Of a DNA stretch of 64,000 bases, positions 57,801 to 64,000 are shown in pieces. Location of the stretch: the NCBI GenBank assembly GCA_019096065.1, contig JAGUCH010000004.1, forward strand, positions 7,192,001-7,256,000. Direction: 5' to 3'. A model generated the notes under the pieces. That model was not told the DNA's origin and did no database searches. It saw only the letters and a list, made by a program, of their open reading frames with translations. The position numbers and the translations under genes were made by a program. Origin of the DNA: Paracyclopina nana. Its lineage: Eukaryota; Arthropoda; Copepoda; Cyclopoida; Cyclopettidae. Positions within the stretch are counted from its first letter, which is position 1. The number at the start of each line of letters is the position of its first letter.

Positions 57801-60800
57801 CTCACTGTCTCATCAGATGTCATGACAACCCAAAGCTCATTTGAGTGACTCTCATAAGTGAACACACTGCAAGGCAACCAGAAAAAAAACTATTAATGCA
57901 ATCATCACCTAATTGGCAAGAACAGAAACTTTTTTTTTGACAAGAGAAAGCCTTTTTTGCCAAGGCTACACCTTATGCATGTTTGTAGCTGGAAGATGCT
58001 AGTTCAAAGGATTTTTGGCCTTTACTCCCTATTTTTAGAGAGCCTCTGAACTTGAGAATCCCAGAACTGGAAGAAGCACATGGCTTTGCAGGCAAAATGC
58101 TTGCATGTGTTCAATGCTAAATTTGGTCAAAGTTTTCATGGGGTAGTGAAAAAAGTTCTTCCCCTTCCAGCATGGAAAGTTCAGTTCTTTGAAACCAAAA
58201 GAGAACTTTTAGAAAGCAATCTGAAATATTTGCGAGCTACAAGGCTGCTACAGAAAGGAGCCTTTAAATACACTCACATTACTTCTTCTCCTCCTTCTTG
58301 GGTATATGGAGTTTACAACTGCACCAAGGAAGTTAGAAAGCCTAGATCATTTAAGCATTGCTACTATAGCATGTATGGAAAGCTTCTGCTAAGCAAACCA
58401 AGAAAGTCTCATTTACTGTGTAAATATTGCCACAAAACCAAAAAGTGCAAATGCACATGCTACCCAAAATATCATTTTCAACAAGTTCTTAGAAAGCATT
58501 GTACATCTATTACGTAATTGTATGTAGCTCTAAATAGAGGCAAAACAGATCGAATTTCGATATTGCTGAACGCTGTACTCAACCAATCTGCTTTCTGCCT
58601 TGAGTAGAATCACCAAGGCAACAAAAATCCTCAAGTGAATGAATTTCCTGGGAAAACATCATTTGAAAATGAATGACTACTTGCCTTTTACCAGAGCTGT
58701 CCTGTTTGTCTATCACACCACAAATGCGGGCCGATCTGTCAAGTGAGACATTTTTGGTGTCACTCACCACCACACTGTCATACTTGCAGCCATCACTGGC
58801 CTCCAAAGAGATATTCTAAAGGCCAAAAATGACTGTGTTTTAGAAGGAGCAAAATTAGGGCAGTAGCCTACCTGAAATCTGAGTCGAATTTGGGTCCCCT
58901 TTGGTCCCACGATGTGAGTCGTTTGAGTTCTCAAAGGCAGATAATCCTTGGGAAAGTTTGTGGACTCAATGTGGCCAGAAGTGCCTTCAACCAAGCTAAT
59001 GTTGGTCAACTGGATGGATACTAACTTGTCAGTTGAAATAATCTGAAAAGTTGGGCAAACTTTCTCAAATCCGATCCATCACTCCCATCAACAGCTGTTG
59101 ATTGAACTGTTAATTGGGATACCAGATGGTACTTTCTAAAAAGGGCCATTTTCTAATCAAAATGGCCAAAATGAACTATGATGCTTTTGGTGAGGCCACA
59201 AAAGCAAATAGGAGACATTTCATAATGAAGCAAGATTAAGAAAGCAATTGTTGTCTTGATTTGACTTTAAAAACCTTAAAAAGGGTCATTTGAAATCCAA
59301 GGCCACAAAAGTAGACTTGAATTGGTTACCAACAAAAAAGGAATGGGAATTAGAAAGCCATTGATATTGGAGGTAATGTTTGTTATGCATCAGTTGTAGT
59401 ACCTTTGCCACAAATCCCCTTTGCCTCTTCTCATCCTTATGCATGGGAGACAAAACTGATCCGAGCCTAATGCCAGATGCTTTGGTGACCACATGGAGGC
59501 TCTTCAGCTGGCCATTCCAATCCCCACAAAAGCGTCGAACTTGTCTCCACGTGCCCAAAGTTCGGACTTTTTGTTCAATCACAACACGGTCAGAATCAAG
59601 GCAATCCGCATTCTCTCCATGACCAACTCCAGCCAAGAGAAATTCTTGGAATTCCACTATTATCTCACCCCTGAAAATATCACGATTCCCGTGGAAAAAT
59701 GTCCAAATTGGGGCTTTCAAAAAATTGACATGAGAAGTTTTAAAAGGGAAAAAATTAACAAATTCAGGCAAAATGGCCTTCTCAATAAGTGCAAATCGTT
59801 GGTTTTCTTTTCGCGTGGTTTTTTCTCACCCATCAAATGCAGATATTTGGTAAGTGCAATTCGACAACTTGTGGCTTTCACTTTTATGACTGATGAATTC
59901 CACTGGATTTTCCCTAGTCAGTTGAATGTTCACTGAGCAATTTTCAATACTGGGAGTCAGCAAAGGCTTGGGTTCACCTAGGAAAAGCAAATTAATTCTT
60001 AGTTCTCCAATGGACCAAATCTTGCCAGCACTCACTTATTTCATCCTGGATGATCATAGGCCTTGAGCAGATGAACCAGTTTTCCTGCCTGCATTCCTGG
60101 TCACTCCAGTACAACTTTTGCTGTCTTTTATAAAGGCCAGGCTCTTGGCCTTCATTATGCTGCTCTTGAATTAGGACTTCATTGTCAGGTTGAAGGCCAG
60201 GGAACGATTGTCTGAGCTCCACACAATCTTCACTGGGGCTCTTGGAGCTTGGCTCAGCACCATATTTATGAGCCCATCCAGGAAACCAATCTGCAATCAA
60301 TCCTCGTGAACTAGAGCTAGTTTCTTTTCAGGAGGTTACAAATGTCTGTGCCATCATGTTCTATTAAGGCTGTTGCTGCTGACCTTAAGGCTACAGTAAT
60401 TGGATGCTAAAGGCCTTTTTTGCTGCAAACCTCCTCAAGAGTTTCTTCTTGAATGACAAGCAAAAAAATAAAATGTTGAAGAAGAATGCCGAAAAGTTAT
60501 GTAGCAACTAAATAACCAGTTCCAGGGGCTACCAGACAATATGTTACTTTTTTGGGCCAAAATTTTTATGATTAAGCCACTTAGTTTATTTTCTTTTTAA
60601 ATTGCATTATTTTTTCGTTTGTGAACCTTATAAGTTGATAAAGCTCTCAAGTTGTTGCTTGAAGCGTAAAAAGAAGCCTGGGAGTGTGCTGTGGTCTTTT
60701 CCAAGCATGGAATTTCACCAGAAATATAATAAATTGTCGAGGACACCCAGCAATGACATTATTTAGGTGAAATAGGCGAAATATGTCTGCTGTTGGGAAC

Positions 60801-63800
60801 TTTTTGCTACAGGAAGGAAAACTGCTTGTTAGACACACTTTTTCCTGACTATTTCCTTAACTTTCACCTCAAACTGCTTACAAAAATTTTTCAACAGAGC
60901 TGCTGCAGTAATAATAGAGCAACTTCATGCAAACCAATGGTTATTCATTCATGGCAAAAATCAATAGTGACGTCATTCTTTCTCAGGTGAATTGCGTTGC
61001 AATGAAACAAATGCTTTCTGGTACCTCTTGTAATTAAAGGGCGGTATCCAAAAGAGAACCCCTGAAATTAAGCCCTTCTGCTTTGAGCTAGCGTCCACTC
61101 ATTCAAGATAGATGTTCTTTGTCACATGGAACAGTTTTGGGGAAAAGAAACTTGCAGAAGCAAAAATAGCAAAAGAAACAGTAAACTTGAGGAAGTGTGT
61201 AAAAAGTAGGAAGAGAATCCAACTTCAGTTGGAGCTGTGAGAGTGAAAGTTCTCTCTGTTTTGGTAGTAGCAGAACATGCACATGTGTTGTTGCCTTACT
61301 TTTGTAATCCATTTTGCTTGAGTCAGTCCACATGAAATTCCCTTCTTGCTTGGTATCAGAGGCTCCAATCCAGATGCCACTCTCAGCTTTCCAATGTGGA
61401 CTGCAAAAGCAAGAAAGGCTCTTTAAAAATCAGCCTCAGATCCTGTATGCAAACTGTTGCATGTCAACTGAGATTAGCTCATGTAGTAAAGTTGAAGGAA
61501 AAGGCAATAATAGTTATTGAGTTCTGGCTTTAGATGAAAAGAGAATATCTTGTGTCACACACTGGATTTCTGAGAAAAAATGGGTGCAAAATAATCCTTA
61601 GCACTCAAGAAAAGAGCAGACCTTTTGTCCTAGTTGAAATGATTCACTATTCCAGCTATGGAAAAAGAAAAAGACTGCTTTCCCTGCTAGCAGGAAACGG
61701 CCTAATTTACATCAAGCCCTGGCTATGAAAGTTACAACTTTCATCACACACACACACAAAATGGAAATTGAATTTGTTGAAGAGCCAGGCTTAGAGCATA
61801 AGGCAGAAAGTGGCAGTGGAAGCTGTTCTCACTTTCATGGAAAATTTGAAAAGTTGGGCTGTAGCCATCCATTCTCACTTGTGTCATGGGAATTAGAAAC
61901 TAGAAGCCATGACACTTTTCAAGGGCAGCAATTTTAAAAGAGCTACTTTTCCTGGTACAGTTAAGCTGTATGAACATGTCAGAGTCAACTTAAGTAGCTA
62001 CCTTCTTCAATAATACAGATATTATCTATAATAGCTGATACAGCTTTAGCATATTGAACAGCATGATAATGCATACCTATTGAGGACCAGATTTTGCACC
62101 AGCTTCTCATCCAAGCCATTGTGTATAGAAATGAGGTGTTGTTGTCTTGTGTTGTAGTAGTGGCCTTTGTGATATTGGCCTTGTTCCCCACACAGCTGCT
62201 CAGCTTTGATCCAAGACTTTGGGCTTCTGTGGATCTTGATACAATGCTCAGCTCCCATCTGCAGCCAAAGGTCTTCAATGTCATCATCCTGCTTACAATT
62301 GCCTACAAGATGGGGCAGCATGTGGCCTTTCACCCACACAGTGTGACTGGCCTTGCCTTTCCACCTGATTGTCACTTGGTTCGTTTCTAATGTCAAGTAA
62401 TTGGCCTTGATGTAACAGGTTAATCCATCATCCACATCCATCTGATTTGTCGGTTCAACAAAGGCCAAATTTCTTGCAAGAGTGTAGCTGCAATTTGGCA
62501 TGGCCAACACAGCCTCGTGGCCTTCATTGCGTTGTCCTTGGTCTGCATTGATGTCTGCAAAGGACGAAAAATATTAATTTATAATCCAGAGTTGGACTTT
62601 TGAACTGATATGTAAAACAGCTGAGAGAGGGATGTAAAGTGCAAAAGCCTAGAAAAAGAGCTTGCAACAGATTTATTTCATCAGGGTTTGGGCTCGAAAT
62701 CTTGTCATTTGCAGCAGCTTTCCCCTTTTTACATTTGCTAATTAAATATTCAGAATGTTCTGCAATAGCTTGTGATGATTGTAACATAAGAAGAGATGTA
62801 CTGTGTGCAATAGTAACATTGTTAACATAAAGTTGATATTCAAGCATAAAAAAGTTTTCAAAAGAAATAAATGGAACTTTACACCCATAGGGAGCAAAGA
62901 AGTTTTTCATTGACATGAAATAATTGAAGTGAGTGGCAATGGGAAAACTCATTTGTGCAAGGTAATGTCACTTTCCAACTTTTGAACTGCCAGGAAACAA
63001 AGGCAGTACACATGGCTTTCACAAATGTCAAGAAGTGGCCTTTTTGAAATATTGAGTGCTTTGTTAGTCAAATTTGCTGCTTGGTGTGAAAGAAGGAGGC
63101 AAAAGCTTGGATAGAGAAGCATGCTTACATTCTGCACTGTGATTAATTAATCATCATCAGCAGAAGTAGCAGCAACAACATTGTTAGCTAACTAATGGCC
63201 TTTGCTGTTGTGCAAGCCAAGCTGCTTATTGCTAATAGTTATGATTACACATTTTGGGGCCATTGCAAAAACTAATTAGGAGGCAAAGAAGGCCTTAAAA
63301 GCTGATATTTGGCCTTTATAATAGATTAAGTTGAAGCAAATGGCAGAAATTAAAGTGGGTTCATCTTAATTGGTGGCCTTTAAAGGCCATTAAAGGCCAG
63401 CCTATCTATGGTGATACATACCATAGCTGGAAATGGCCTCTTTGAATTGTAGTTGTGTGGCAAAGCCATATGGCAAATGGAGTTTGGCCACGCAATCCCC
63501 ACTGTGGTAGTTATAATTCGTGGCCACAGCAGCATGAAGGCCTTTGTCCTCGAACTTGACAAGGTCACCTGAGCAGCTGTCAAGGCCATTATTATTGCTG
63601 TGCCTGGCTAGCCTTGGCTGACCCACTTGCACCAGCTGGTAATCACGCACTGACTCAAGTAGGTGAGATCCAGTGGCATAACCCACTATGGAGATTTTGA
63701 CCTTTGTGGCCTTGATGGCCTTTATTTGGCTCAGGCAGACAAGGGGCAAAAGGATGTTGTCATTGGCCAGGAATTGTAGTAGGACATGACATTCAGCCGT

Positions 63801-64000
63801 TTCCCCCTGATTGGTGGCCTTTATCGAGTAGTAAAAGGCCTCAGGAAGGCTGTAGAGACAACTGTGGTGGTTTGGAGTGAAAGGCCAGCCTTGGAATTGC
63901 GTTTGGAGCACTGGCACCAGCAAATCAGTCATGGAGATCATCTTGGAACCTCCACCAGAAGACTCGAGATTAAAAGCTCGTGGACTCAAAGCGAGAAGGC
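45879..64000 (-). CDS. Giant type I membrane protein: C-type lectin, CUB-like and EGF modules, TM, serine-rich tail (5' end beyond window)
   Basis: Twenty-one exons in order: 64000-63422 (continues right), 62554-62077, 61382-61300, 60290-60036, 59977-59830, 59670-59403, 59042-58872, 58815-58685, 57866-57634, 57188-56808, 55707-55493, 55430-55224, 54649-54442, 53987-53760, 53683-53411, 52796-52533, 52061-51182, 50546-49418, 48894-47448, 47088-46548, 46215-45879. All phases agree, giving at least 2,817 residues. The right edge opens in LLALSPRA, probably a signal peptide end. Modules (window numbering): a first CUB-like block (1-190), C-type lectin with WIGASD, DYKNWFPG, EDCVEL and YWSDQECRQENWFICSR (about 290-460), CUB-like blocks (about 475-980), three EGF modules (about 1100-1200) with CQNGGLC and CSCPRGFGGLNC, one TM helix (about 1219-1239, FWLGLLAVFVVLGILGTGF) and a tail of about 1,575 residues rich in Ser, with RRSS/RKSS-like sites and an acidic run near 1890. 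It is presumably a surface receptor or adhesion protein. I do not know its name. Confidence 0.72.
57342..57370. repeat. Short hairpin, arms GAGGGATGTAA / TTTACATCCCTC
   Basis: Near-perfect inverted repeat with 11-bp arms and a loop of about 6 nt in an intron of the giant gene. It is a member of the dispersed hairpin family. Confidence 0.7.
62617..62640. repeat. Copy of the GGGATGTAAAGT motif
   Basis: A single arm GAGGGATGTAAAGT preceded by AGCTGAGA lies in an intron of the giant gene. The same two pieces occur at 30329-30354 in the opposite order. It is part of the dispersed family. Confidence 0.55.

Noticed and set aside
1..64000. Transposase, reverse transcriptase, viral genes, CRISPR arrays
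   Set aside because: Both strands were searched by eye for their usual motifs and none was found.

Overview
The window is nuclear DNA of an animal, most likely an arthropod and probably a crustacean or related pancrustacean. All genes except three single-exon ones are split by GT-AG introns, mostly 45-80 bp long, and the sequence is AT-rich. The gene set is metazoan: UBA5, BRIP1/FANCJ, CNOT2, V-ATPase subunit E, TESK kinase, ZFAND1, PRMT3 and SKI3/TTC37. Several secreted families are of kinds common in crustacean and other arthropod genomes: a CUB protein with a cysteine-rich prologue ending in GVCC, a PAN/Apple plus Kelch protein, and quiver/Ly6-type GPI proteins. The species cannot be named from the sequence alone. 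Exon boundaries below were read by hand from splice sites and checked for reading phase. They have not been confirmed with transcripts.

Layout. 1-8 kb: first exon of UBA5 (-), an ankyrin-repeat gene (+) with a degenerate tRNA in its large intron, and BRIP1 (+). 8.8-9.7 kb: essential myosin light chain (+). 10.6-13.2 kb: two ER/secretory genes (-), an unrecognised secreted protein and an MZB1/pERp1 homologue ending in KNEL. 13.7-18 kb: an unrecognised single-pass membrane protein (-) whose last intron contains a complete TMEM45-like gene on the other strand, then a PUSL1-like pseudouridine synthase (-). 18.4-22.5 kb: CNOT2 (-) divergent from V-ATPase subunit E (+). 22.8-29.5 kb: a HAD phosphatase (+), an ACT-domain serine/threonine dehydratase (-) and TESK (-). 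30.8-34.4 kb: secreted CUB protein with a minisatellite in its last intron, then two tandem Ly6/quiver genes (+). 34.7-37.5 kb: ZFAND1 (-) divergent from PRMT3 (+). 37.6-45.1 kb: PAN/Kelch protein, an RCBTB-like BTB protein and SKI3/TTC37 (+), followed by a decayed copy of the SKI3 3' end.

From 45.9 kb to beyond the right edge runs one very large minus-strand gene. It encodes a cell-surface protein of at least 2,817 residues, with an extracellular C-type lectin domain, several CUB-like modules and three EGF modules, one transmembrane helix, and a serine-rich cytoplasmic tail of about 1,575 residues. I do not recognise it as a named family. It is the most unusual gene here.

The genes do not form one pathway. 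Features of general interest are the nested gene pair, three same-strand gene pairs only 71-112 bp apart (possible operons or shared transcripts), a dispersed family of short hairpins built on GGGATGTAAA / TTTACATCCC, two minisatellites, a GC-AG intron, and local duplications (the Ly6 pair and the SKI3 fragment). No virus, CRISPR array or intact transposon was seen.
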